Made by a program: the position numbers and the translations under genes. Shown here piece by piece: positions 16,421 through 24,445 of a stretch of DNA of 64,000 nucleotides (position 1 is the stretch's first letter; each line of letters starts with the position of its first letter). The notes beneath the pieces were generated by a model. The model was not told the origin of the DNA. It made no database searches and was given only the letters and a program-made list of their open reading frames with translations. Source of the stretch: an uncultured Aquimonas sp. (GTDB lineage: Bacteria; Pseudomonadota; Gammaproteobacteria; Xanthomonadales; Xanthomonadaceae); assembly GCF_937888285.1 (NCBI RefSeq), contig NZ_CALART010000032.1, positions 1-64,000 on the forward strand, written 5' to 3'.

Positions 16421-18082
16421 ATGCCGCGCATGGATGCTTCCTCCGGCGCGCTTGGCCCGTTCCGACTCCCGCTGTTCCGCGCGGTGTGGCTGGCCAGCCT
16501 GGTTTCGAACTTCGGCGGGCTGATCCAGTCGGTCGGGGCGGCCTGGCTGATGCTGGAAATGACCCGTCGCGCCGACATGGTGGCGCTGGTGCAGACCTCG
16601 GTAGCGCTGCCGGTGGTCCTGTTCTCGCTGATGGGCGGGGCGATGGCCGACGGGCTCGATCGGCGCCGGATCCTGCTGGCGGCGCAGGGCTTCATGCTGG
16701 TGGTGTCGACCGGGCTCGCGCTGTGCGCCTGGCTGGGCCTGCTGTCGCCCTGGCTGCTGCTCGCTTTCACCTTCCTGATCGGCTGCGGCAACGCCTTCAA
16801 CGCGCCGGCCTGGCAGGCCTCCGTGCAGGACATGGTGCCGCGCGCGCAGGTGCCGGCAGCGGTGGCCCTGAACAGCATGGGCTTCAACCTCGCGCGCAGC
16901 ACGGGGCCGGCGATCGGCGGCGCGATCGTGGCTTCGGTCGGGGCGGCGGCGGCCTTCGTCGTCAATGCCCTGAGCTACGTGGCCTTGATCGCGGTGCTCT
17001 GGCGCTGGCGCGCCGTGCCCGAGCCGCGCCTGCTGCCGCGCGAGCGCTTGGGCAGTGCGATGGCGGCGGGCCTGCGCTACGTGCTGCTCTCGCCGACCAT
17101 CCGCACGGTGCTGGTGCGCAGCGTACTGTTCGGTCTTGGCGCCGGCGCGGTGCTGGGCCTGCTGCCGCTGATCGCCGCCGGGCTGGTCGGGGGCGGTGCC
17201 TTCACCTACGGGCTGCTGCTGGGCGCTTTTGGCCTTGGCGCCGTACTGGCCGCGCTGGGCAGCGCGGGTCTGCGGAGACGGCTTTCGAACGAGACCATCG
17301 TCGCTTGCGCCAGCCTGGGCCTGGCGCTGGCCCTGCTGCTCGCCGCAGCCGGCGGCGCCTTCGCCCTGAGCGCACTGGCGCTGATGCTGGCGGGCGCGGG
17401 CTGGGTGCTGGCGCTGTCGACTTTCAATGTCACCGTGCAGCTGTCGGCGCCGCGCTGGGTGGTGGCGCGCGCGCTGGCGCTGTACCAGATGGCGGCGTTC
17501 TGCGGCCTGGCCATCGGTAGCTGGAGCTGGGGCGAAGTGGCGACGGTCCACGGCCTCGAACTCGCGCTGCGTGCAGCGGCCGTCGTCCTGCTGCTGGCTG
17601 CCGCCCTGGGCGCACTGCTGCCGCTGGAAGCCTCGGAGCCGCGCAATCTCGATCCTTTGCGGCCGCATCGCGAGCCCGCGACCGCGGTGCCGGTCGATGC
17701 GCGCACGGGGCCGGTGATCGTCAGCATCGAATGGATCATCGACGAGGCGGACATCGTGCCCTTCCTGCAGGCGATGGCCGAGCGTCGACGCATCCGCCGC
17801 CGCGACGGCGCGCATCAGTGGACCCTGCTGCGCGACCTGCATGATCCCCGGCTGTGGGTCGAGCGCTACAAGACCGCGACCTGGCTGGATTACCTGCGCC
17901 ACAAGGGCCGCATCACCCAGGACGATGCCGAGGTGCCGGAGCGCCTGCAGGCCCTGCATCGCGGCAGCGAACCGCCGCGGGTGCGCCGACAGATCGAGCG
18001 CAGCACACATCGGCTGCCTTTCAGTCCGCTCGACCCCAAGGGTGCAGGCGCCCCCGAGCACGACCCCGCACGCGACGTCTAG
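16421..18082 (+). CDS. MFS_3 family (PF05977-type) major facilitator exporter
   Basis: This inner-membrane transporter of about 553 residues has around 11-12 hydrophobic helices between residues 20 and 410. The loop-2/3 motif G-A-M-A-D-G-L-D-R-R-R (about 80-90) is typical of the major facilitator superfamily. It resembles the MFS_3/transmembrane secretion effector group (enterobactin-exporter-like). The last 110 residues form a soluble domain (I-V-S-I-E-W-I-I-D..., R-R-D-G-A-H-Q-W, E-R-Y-K-T-A-T-W-L-D-Y-L-R-H) like the monooxygenase-type tail of that family. Substrate unknown. Starts ATG 16421 and ATG 16430 are both possible; neither has a strong ribosome-binding site. A terminator-like hairpin follows at 18093. 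Confidence 0.9.
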   Translation: MPRMDASSGALGPFRLPLFRAVWLASLVSNFGGLIQSVGAAWLMLEMTRRADMVALVQTSVALPVVLFSLMGGAMADGLDRRRILLAAQGFMLVVSTGLALCAWLGLLSPWLLLAFTFLIGCGNAFNAPAWQASVQDMVPRAQVPAAVALNSMGFNLARSTGPAIGGAIVASVGAAAAFVVNALSYVALIAVLWRWRAVPEPRLLPRERLGSAMAAGLRYVLLSPTIRTVLVRSVLFGLGAGAVLGLLPLIAAGLVGGGAFTYGLLLGAFGLGAVLAALGSAGLRRRLSNETIVACASLGLALALLLAAAGGAFALSALALMLAGAGWVLALSTFNVTVQLSAPRWVVARALALYQMAAFCGLAIGSWSWGEVATVHGLELALRAAAVVLLLAAALGALLPLEASEPRNLDPLRPHREPATAVPVDARTGPVIVSIEWIIDEADIVPFLQAMAERRRIRRRDGAHQWTLLRDLHDPRLWVERYKTATWLDYLRHKGRITQDDAEVPERLQALHRGSEPPRVRRQIERSTHRLPFSPLDPKGAGAPEHDPARDV

Positions 18083-18092
18083 GACCGAGGGT

Positions 18093-18120
18093 GACCCCAA
18101 GTGCCGGTGTGCGTGGGGTC
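18093..18120 (+). terminator. Terminator-like hairpin after the MFS gene
   Basis: GACCCCA (18093-18099) pairs with TGGGGTC (18114-18120) around a 14-nt loop and is followed by TTGTGG. It starts 10 bp after the MFS stop codon. The T-run is short, so it may be a weak or Rho-assisted terminator. Confidence 0.5.
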
Positions 18121-18221
18121 TTGTGGTCGCGTTGATTGTTGTATCCAAAGGTCAACTTGGGTCCCGGTTCGATGCGGGGGCTCACCACCAGAATTGCGCC
18201 TTCTCACCCCGGGAGATGGCA

Positions 18222-20729
18222 ATGCCTTTACTCCGCACCGCGGCTGCGCTGCTGCTTGCCCTGAGCAGTGCTGGCGCTCAGGCCCAGCAGCCACCCGCGG
18301 CCTTCGTCAGCGAAATCCTGCACAGCCCGGCCAATGGCAAGACCGGCATCGCTTTCGATCATCTGGGCGCGAGCTACCTGATCGAAAAGCAGGGGCGAAT
18401 CATCCGCGCGGCGGCCAACGGCAGCGGTGGCTTCGCGAGCCCCGTCGTGTTCGCGGATTTCGTCAGCGAAGTGTCGACCGCGCAGGAGGCCGGGTTGCTC
18501 GGCATCGCGATCGATCCCGACTACGCCAGCACGCGCTACCTCTATGTGTTCTACACCACGGCCAGCGATCAGCGCCTCGTGCGGCTGCGCGCAAATGTGG
18601 CGTTTTCTGCCGTCGAACCCGGCTCGGCAACGGTGCTGCTGGCGGGGCTGCCGCGCGCCAGCAATATCCACAAGGGCGGCGACATCCACTTCTCACCGGC
18701 CGATCCCACCGCGGTCTACATCGCTCTCGGCGACGACGGCGTGCGTTCGGAGCGCATGACCTGTCCCAGCCGCGGCGGCCTGACCCAGGTGCCGGTGACT
18801 CAGTGTCCTGATCGCTACGAAGGCAAGCTGCTCAAGGTGGATGCCGGCAACGGTCGCGGCCTGCCCAGCAATCCCTTCTACAACGGCGATCCGGACAGCA
18901 TCGCCTCGCGGGTCTGGGCGGTGGGCTTCCGCAACCCGTTCCGCTTCACCTTCCATCGAGGGCGGCCCGACGCCGACGTGCTGTATGTCTCCGAAAACGG
19001 CGATGGCATCGACCGCATCTCGCACGTGCGCCGGGGCTCGAACGGCGGCTGGGGCCCCTGTGGCGACGCAGGGGCCTGCAACGGGCCCGGCGACGTCAAC
19101 GACGGCGGCCCCTTCATCGCGCCCAAGGATCCGAACCACAGGGTGATGCTGACCGTGAGCCCCTCGCTCGTGGGTATCGATATCGCCAGTGATGGCCCCT
19201 TCGGCAGCGACGTTCTGTACTTCGCGCGCTGGGGATCCGCGATTCGCCGCGGCCTGCTGACGGGCGTCAACCGCGACGGCCTGCAGACGCTCGACAACGA
19301 TGGCCCCTTTTTCAGCGGCTCCGCGGTGACCCTGCGCTTCGGCCCCGACGGGCATCTGTACTACGCCTCCAGCGGACAGGGCGCTTCGACGGGCGGCAAC
19401 GACCCGCTGCGTCGCCTGCGCTTCAACGCCACCACGCCACCGACCGCGGCCTTTGCGACTGCACCGAATCCGCCGACTGGGCTGGCGCCGCTGAGCGTGC
19501 AGTTCACCGATCAATCGAGCGCACCGGGCAGCAGCGTCCTGCAGCGCCGCTGGTCCTTCGGTGACGGAGGCAGTTCGACTGCGACCTCGCCGTCCTACGT
19601 CTACAGCACGCCCGGGCGCTACACAGCGCGACTTGAAGTGAGCAACTCCGCCGGCCAGCAGGCCAGCGCGGAGCGTGCAGTGGTGGTGAATCGCCGCGTC
19701 AATCTGCAGATCAGCGGCCTGCTGCGTGACGCCCGTACGCTGGCCGCGCCGCCGCTGCCTGTGGCCAGCGAGCTGCGTCTGTACCAGGACGACGGCATCA
19801 CGCCGGCCCCGCATTCGGGCGGCAACAACGTGGTGACGGTGGCTGCGGGGGGTGTGGTGTCAGCGCAGCTGCAGGTCGAACTGAGCGGCAACGCGCTGGT
19901 GATCAGTGCGGGCGAGCCGGCGGGTGATGGGGTGCAGCCGATTCGACGCGGATTTCTGCTGCCGGCGGGCGCGGGCCCGCATGCCATCACGATGGACGCA
20001 TGGCTGTCCGACACGACGGTCGCCGGACGCGTGTTCGATACGCGCGGCGCGCCGCTGGCGGTCGATGTCGGTCTGCGTCTATCCGGCACGCCCTATGCGC
20101 TGCCGAACGGGCGTGACTACCTGCCGGCGTCGGGGCAGACCGCGACCGGCGTGGCGCATCGCGTGATGAGTGATGCGCTGGGCTGGTACCACATGCCGCT
20201 GCGCAGCGATGGCAGCGGCAGCCTGCGGCTGGATGCCGCGGGCGATACCGGCACCGGCACCCATGCCAACCCGCGGGTCGACCGCAGCATCGCCGCGGGC
20301 GCGCTGCTGGGCCTGGACCTCACTGTCGGTCAATGGAGCGGTGGGCGCGAGTGTCTGAGCCTGAGTGCCCTTCCGAACGCATCGCAGGTGAACTACGCGA
20401 GCCAGATCCAGCCGATCTTCGACGCCGCCTGCATCGGCTGTCATGCCCCCGGCGCGACCAATAGCGGTGGACTGGATCTGACGGCTGCGAACAGTCTCAA
20501 CGCCTTGGTCGATGCCTTGAGTGATCGCGCACCCGGCGTTCAGCGCGTGCAGCGCGGCGAGCCCCTGCGAAGCTTCCTGTTCGAGAAGATCAACTGCCTC
20601 GATCCGCAGAGCGGCGCGGGCATGCGTCCGGGTGACCCGATGCCGGCCGCACAGCAGGCGCTGTTCCGCGACTGGATCCTGCGCCTAGACAATCCCTATC
20701 GCATCTTCGGCAACGGCTTCGAGGGCTAG
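18222..20729 (+). CDS. Secreted PQQ-type sugar dehydrogenase fused to PKD and haem-binding region, GFE tail
   Basis: This 835-residue exported protein has signal peptide MPLLRTAAALLLALSSAGAQ. Residues about 20-400 form a glucose/sorbosone dehydrogenase (PQQ-dependent) beta-propeller: E-A-G-L-L-G-I-A-I-D-P-D-Y, N-I-H-K-G-G-D-I-H-F (candidate catalytic His), Y-E-G-K-L-L-K-V-D, F-R-N-P-F-R-F, and S-E-N-G-D-G. A PKD domain follows (about 405-500, R-W-S-F-G-D-G-G), then a carboxypeptidase-regulatory-like beta region. Near the C-terminus is A-C-I-G-C-H-A-P-G, a CxxCH c-type haem site in a short cytochrome-like segment. The arrangement implies sugar oxidation coupled to a covalently bound haem (inference). 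It ends R-I-F-G-N-G-F-E-G. GGGAG at 18211-18215 favours ATG 18222 over ATG 18216. It is transcribed after the MFS terminator. Confidence 0.87.
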   Translation: MPLLRTAAALLLALSSAGAQAQQPPAAFVSEILHSPANGKTGIAFDHLGASYLIEKQGRIIRAAANGSGGFASPVVFADFVSEVSTAQEAGLLGIAIDPDYASTRYLYVFYTTASDQRLVRLRANVAFSAVEPGSATVLLAGLPRASNIHKGGDIHFSPADPTAVYIALGDDGVRSERMTCPSRGGLTQVPVTQCPDRYEGKLLKVDAGNGRGLPSNPFYNGDPDSIASRVWAVGFRNPFRFTFHRGRPDADVLYVSENGDGIDRISHVRRGSNGGWGPCGDAGACNGPGDVNDGGPFIAPKDPNHRVMLTVSPSLVGIDIASDGPFGSDVLYFARWGSAIRRGLLTGVNRDGLQTLDNDGPFFSGSAVTLRFGPDGHLYYASSGQGASTGGNDPLRRLRFNATTPPTAAFATAPNPPTGLAPLSVQFTDQSSAPGSSVLQRRWSFGDGGSSTATSPSYVYSTPGRYTARLEVSNSAGQQASAERAVVVNRRVNLQISGLLRDARTLAAPPLPVASELRLYQDDGITPAPHSGGNNVVTVAAGGVVSAQLQVELSGNALVISAGEPAGDGVQPIRRGFLLPAGAGPHAITMDAWLSDTTVAGRVFDTRGAPLAVDVGLRLSGTPYALPNGRDYLPASGQTATGVAHRVMSDALGWYHMPLRSDGSGSLRLDAAGDTGTGTHANPRVDRSIAAGALLGLDLTVGQWSGGRECLSLSALPNASQVNYASQIQPIFDAACIGCHAPGATNSGGLDLTAANSLNALVDALSDRAPGVQRVQRGEPLRSFLFEKINCLDPQSGAGMRPGDPMPAAQQALFRDWILRLDNPYRIFGNGFEG

Positions 20730-20894
20730 CAGCCAAGAAGGGTCGCCCTGAGCAACTCCGCCAGTCCGCCGGAGCCTGGGTGCAGATGCTGGGTCAGGCG
20801 CAGCAGCAGCTGCCGGCCGCCAACACTTCGGCGCTAGACTCACGCCACGCACCCGGGGGCGGGGCGCGCATGGGCCAGGGCCCGGAGGGTGCGG

Positions 20895-23306
20895 ATGGCA
20901 TCTGCAGCTGCAGTGCATGCGCCAAGGCGGGGGCGGCGCGGTTCGCTGATCGTGTCGCTGGTGGCGGCCCTGCTGGTCGTCGCCGCGCTGCCGCTTGGTC
21001 TCGTCGCCTACCAGGTGCGGCTTTCGCGCGAATCGATGGTCGAGCAGGCGCAGCGCACCCATCTGATTGCCGCACGCGCCTCGGCCGATCGCGTGCACTC
21101 GGCGCTGTCGAGCCTGCGTGCGGCCCTTGATGGCGCCGCGCAGAACGCCTTGCTGTACCAGTCGCCGGGTTCGGTCGAGTCCGGCGAAGTGCTGGCCGGT
21201 CTGCTGCTGGGGGAAACGCAGCTGCAGGCCGTCGCCCTGTTCCACGCCGACGACGGTCGCGACACCCTGGTGCAGCTGGCGCGCACGCCGGCGGCGCAGA
21301 CGCTCGATGCCGCCGCGCTGGCGGCGCTGGGTCCCGAGGTCCGCCTGCAGCGCGACGGCGAGGACCTGCGCTGGGGCATGAGCCGGGAGACGGGGCGGCC
21401 CGGTCTGCGTCTGGCGGCCTGGGCCGATGCCTCGTCGCTGGCGGACCTGCTGCTGCCGCGTGAGCTCGGCCCCTCGGCGACGCTGGTGCTGCTGCAGGGC
21501 AGTGCACCACATCCGGCGCTGGGCGTCGAGGTGCCGCTGCCGGAGCCGCTGCTGCAGGCGCTGCCGCAGCAGCGCCTCGATGCGCTGGCGGTACGCGCGC
21601 AGGGCGCCTCGGGCATCGAGGTCGCCGCCTTCGCGCGGATTGCAGGCACCGACTGGGCGATCGCTTCGCTGCAGCCGGCAGCGGAGGCGGAGACCGCTGC
21701 TGCCCGCATGCGCCGCGGCGCCTGGGCGGCGAGCGCGGCGGTGCTGGCGTTGATCGCGGTGCTGAGCCTGTTCGCCTGGCGGCGGGTGGTGCGTCCGCTG
21801 CGGGCCCTGCTCGATTGGCAGCGCAGCGCGCTCGCCAGCGAGCCCGGCGAAGACAGCGATCTCGCCAGCCTGCGCCGCGCCTTCGAGCAGATCCAGCGCA
21901 ATCAACGCAACCGTCAGGCCCTGGGCGAGGTCTTCGTCGGCCGCTACCGCCTGCTCAGCACCCTCGGGCAAGGGTCAATGGGCTCGGTGTTCCTGGCCTG
22001 GGACCCGCGGCTGCAGCGCCATGTGGCGATCAAGACCCTGCATCTGGATGCGCTGGATGCGCGTCAGCAGAGCGCGCTCGCCGAGGCGCTGTCGGCCGAG
22101 GCCGTCAAGGTGGCGAAGCTGCAGCACCAGAGCATCGTCGGCGTGCACGACCTGGTGGCCGCCGGCGAATTCGTGTTCGTGGTGATGGAGTATGTCGAGG
22201 GCTGCAACCTGCGCGCGCTGATCGATCACGACGGCGCGCTGGAGCCCGCTGAGGTCGTGCTGATCGCGAGGGCGGTGCTGGCGGCCCTGCATGTCGCCCA
22301 TCGTGGCGGGCTGCTGCATCTCGACATCAAGCCCAGCAACCTGCTGGTGTCGCCCGAGGGCGCGGTGAAGTTGGCCGACTTCGGTGTCTCGGCCTGGCGC
22401 TCCGAGCTGCCCGAACTGCTCAGTCGCGATGGCGCGGCCGGTACGCCGGGCTTCATCGCGCCGGAGTACGTCAGTGGCGCGGCGCCGAGCGAGCGCTCCG
22501 ACCTGTTCTCGCTGGGCGTTGTCCTGGTCGAGTGCATGACCGGCGTGCGCCAGAGCCTGCCCGGCGCGCGCACCGGCGATCTGCTGCGGGCCGCACGTCT
22601 GCGTCGGGCGCCGCCGCCTGCCGCCCGGCGCGAGACCCTGGCCCTGTGGATGGCGGTGCAGGCGCTCTGCCATGCCGATCCCGAGCTGCGGCCAGAGAGC
22701 GCGGCAGCGGCGCTGGAAATGTTCGCGCAGATGGACGCCGAAGGCGCCGCCGAGCGCCTCGCCGAGCGCGTGGATGCGATCTCGCGACAGGGCCCGCGCG
22801 CGCCAAGCGAGGCGCGTACGCGGCTGCGCGATCTCGCCACCACCCAGCCGGTGCCTGCCCTGCAGGCCATCCCCTTGGATGGCTCGGGCCGTGAGCCGAC
22901 GCGCAAGCAGGCCTGGGCCGAGGAGACCCGGCCACAGCCGTGGGCGGAGCCGACGCGCAAGCAGCCCTGGGCCGAAGAGACGCATCCGCAGCCCTGGGCG
23001 GACGCCACGCGTCCAGCGCCTGCGGCCGAGCCCGCCCGCCCGCCATCGCAGGCTGGCGACGCAGCCGCGGCGGCAAGCGCGGGCGCGCCTGAACCTGTGC
23101 GGCGCGGAGCTGCCGGCGCCAGCAACGCTGACCAAGACACCACCCGGGCCGCCCGCCATCGGCCGCGCGTGGATGAGGACGGCAGCACGGCGCCGCTGGC
23201 GCGCGGCGACCAGACGGCACTCGATGCCACCACCCAACCCGCGCGCCAGCGCCCGCCGCTGCCTGTGCCGCAGGCGCAGTCGCCGCAGCCGGGAAAGCAG
23301 CCATGA
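20895..23306 (+). CDS. Receptor-like Ser/Thr protein kinase with extracytoplasmic sensor
   Basis: This 803-residue membrane kinase has TM1 at about 18-40, a periplasmic sensor region of roughly 235 residues (dCache-like length, fold not assignable), and TM2 at about 277-295. A short juxtamembrane helix leads to a Hanks-type kinase domain (about 348-640). Key residues are the G-Q-G-S-M-G-S-V loop, Lys380 in V-A-I-K, H-L-D-I-K-P-S-N with catalytic Asp477, D-F-G with Asp495, and A-P-E. The HRD Arg is Leu, so it is a non-RD kinase. The cytoplasmic tail is Pro/Ala/Thr-rich, with five 9-residue repeats at 22893-23027. GGAGG at 20884-20888 sets ATG 20895 rather than GTG 20889. The stop overlaps the next gene (ATGA), forming an operon of kinase, Ig-like and LysM/FecR genes. 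Confidence 0.93.
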   Translation: MASAAAVHAPRRGRRGSLIVSLVAALLVVAALPLGLVAYQVRLSRESMVEQAQRTHLIAARASADRVHSALSSLRAALDGAAQNALLYQSPGSVESGEVLAGLLLGETQLQAVALFHADDGRDTLVQLARTPAAQTLDAAALAALGPEVRLQRDGEDLRWGMSRETGRPGLRLAAWADASSLADLLLPRELGPSATLVLLQGSAPHPALGVEVPLPEPLLQALPQQRLDALAVRAQGASGIEVAAFARIAGTDWAIASLQPAAEAETAAARMRRGAWAASAAVLALIAVLSLFAWRRVVRPLRALLDWQRSALASEPGEDSDLASLRRAFEQIQRNQRNRQALGEVFVGRYRLLSTLGQGSMGSVFLAWDPRLQRHVAIKTLHLDALDARQQSALAEALSAEAVKVAKLQHQSIVGVHDLVAAGEFVFVVMEYVEGCNLRALIDHDGALEPAEVVLIARAVLAALHVAHRGGLLHLDIKPSNLLVSPEGAVKLADFGVSAWRSELPELLSRDGAAGTPGFIAPEYVSGAAPSERSDLFSLGVVLVECMTGVRQSLPGARTGDLLRAARLRRAPPPAARRETLALWMAVQALCHADPELRPESAAAALEMFAQMDAEGAAERLAERVDAISRQGPRAPSEARTRLRDLATTQPVPALQAIPLDGSGREPTRKQAWAEETRPQPWAEPTRKQPWAEETHPQPWADATRPAPAAEPARPPSQAGDAAAAASAGAPEPVRRGAAGASNADQDTTRAARHRPRVDEDGSTAPLARGDQTALDATTQPARQRPPLPVPQAQSPQPGKQP

Positions 23307-24445
23307 CACTGTCCGTCGCTGTGCTGGGGCTGCTTCTCGCCGCTTCTTTGCCCGAAGACGTGGTGCAGATCGAAGGCGGCGGCCGCCTCGATGCGCTGGT
23401 GCCGTCCGATGTCCGTTCGACCTCGCGCTTCGGTTTGAACGGCGGGCCGCCCGGCGCGCTGGGCGCGCTGCCCTTGGCGCCGGATCAGGCGGGCGACTAC
23501 TGGCTGGTCGGCCATGACGCGGATGGCCGCGTGCGGGCCTGGTACCGGTTCCGCGTGGGCACGCCTGGCGAGGACGAGCGCGAGCACAAAGGCGCGCAAT
23601 CATCGATGACCATCGATCTGGTGCTGGACACGGACGGCCCGCAGGCGCAGCTGCAGGTCGAGGGGCCGCAGATCGAACGCGAGGGCCGGCGCATCGTGGC
23701 GGCCGATACCCGACTTCGCCTTGAACCCAGTGATCCCAGCGGCGTGGTGCAGGCGACGCTGCTGCTCGATGGCCAAGCGCAGAGCGCGCCTGCGACATGG
23801 GCGCAGTCGCGCGCGGAGGGGCCGGTGCGGATCAGCGCCGAGCTGCAGGACGCCCTCGGCAATCGCGCCATGCGCGAGCTCGGTGCGCTGTGGCTGGATC
23901 GCAGCGGACCGCAGCTTGAGTGGCAGCGTGTGGATACGAAGGCGGATGCGCCGGAGGACGTGTTCGATGGCGGTCGCGCGCGTCTGCGGCTGCGCGTATC
24001 CGATCCGCTCGCGGGCGTGGCGCGGGTGGTGGTCGGTGATCGTGTGCTGGATCCGCGCGCCGTCTCGGAGGGCATCGAGCTGCGCGTCGAAGGCGGTGCG
24101 CTCGACTACGTTCTCGAAGACGCGGTCGGCAACCGCAGCGAGGGCCGGCTGCCGCTGCGCGCTGATCGGGAAGGGCCAGAGCTGCAGCTGTTCGTCGATG
24201 GTCAGCGCGTCGATGTCGCAGCCGTGCGCATTACCCGCGCCCAGACGCTTGGCCTGCAGGCCGTGGATGCGCTCGCCGGCGTCGCCCAGGCCTGCGTCGA
24301 GGCCTCGGTGTGGTATCGCGAGTGCCGGCCGTTGCCGATGGACCTGGTCGGTCTCTCGCCCGGTCGCTATGCGCTTGAATTCCGCGCCATCGATCGCCTG
24401 GGCAATCGTTCGGCGCGGCGCTTCCCTGTGGAGGTGGTCCGGTGA
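23303..24445 (+). CDS. Exported protein with repeated Ig-like modules, partner of the kinase
   Basis: This 380-residue protein has a short N-terminal hydrophobic stretch (M-T-L-S-V-A-V-L-G-L-L-L-A-A-S) that looks like a signal peptide. The body is a series of about three Ig-like beta domains. They share L-D-x-x-G-P (at D-T-D-G-P, D-R-S-G-P and D-R-E-G-P), then D-P-S/L-(A)-G-V in mid-domain and D-x-x-G-N-R at the end (D-A-L-G-N-R, D-A-V-G-N-R, D-R-L-G-N-R). Such Ig-like strings are common in bacterial extracytoplasmic binding or structural proteins; no enzyme motif is present. The four-base overlaps on both sides (23303-23306 and 24442-24445) indicate tight coupling with the kinase and the LysM/FecR gene. 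It may be a ligand or structural partner of the kinase sensor (inference). Confidence 0.82.
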   Translation: MTLSVAVLGLLLAASLPEDVVQIEGGGRLDALVPSDVRSTSRFGLNGGPPGALGALPLAPDQAGDYWLVGHDADGRVRAWYRFRVGTPGEDEREHKGAQSSMTIDLVLDTDGPQAQLQVEGPQIEREGRRIVAADTRLRLEPSDPSGVVQATLLLDGQAQSAPATWAQSRAEGPVRISAELQDALGNRAMRELGALWLDRSGPQLEWQRVDTKADAPEDVFDGGRARLRLRVSDPLAGVARVVVGDRVLDPRAVSEGIELRVEGGALDYVLEDAVGNRSEGRLPLRADREGPELQLFVDGQRVDVAAVRITRAQTLGLQAVDALAGVAQACVEASVWYRECRPLPMDLVGLSPGRYALEFRAIDRLGNRSARRFPVEVVR

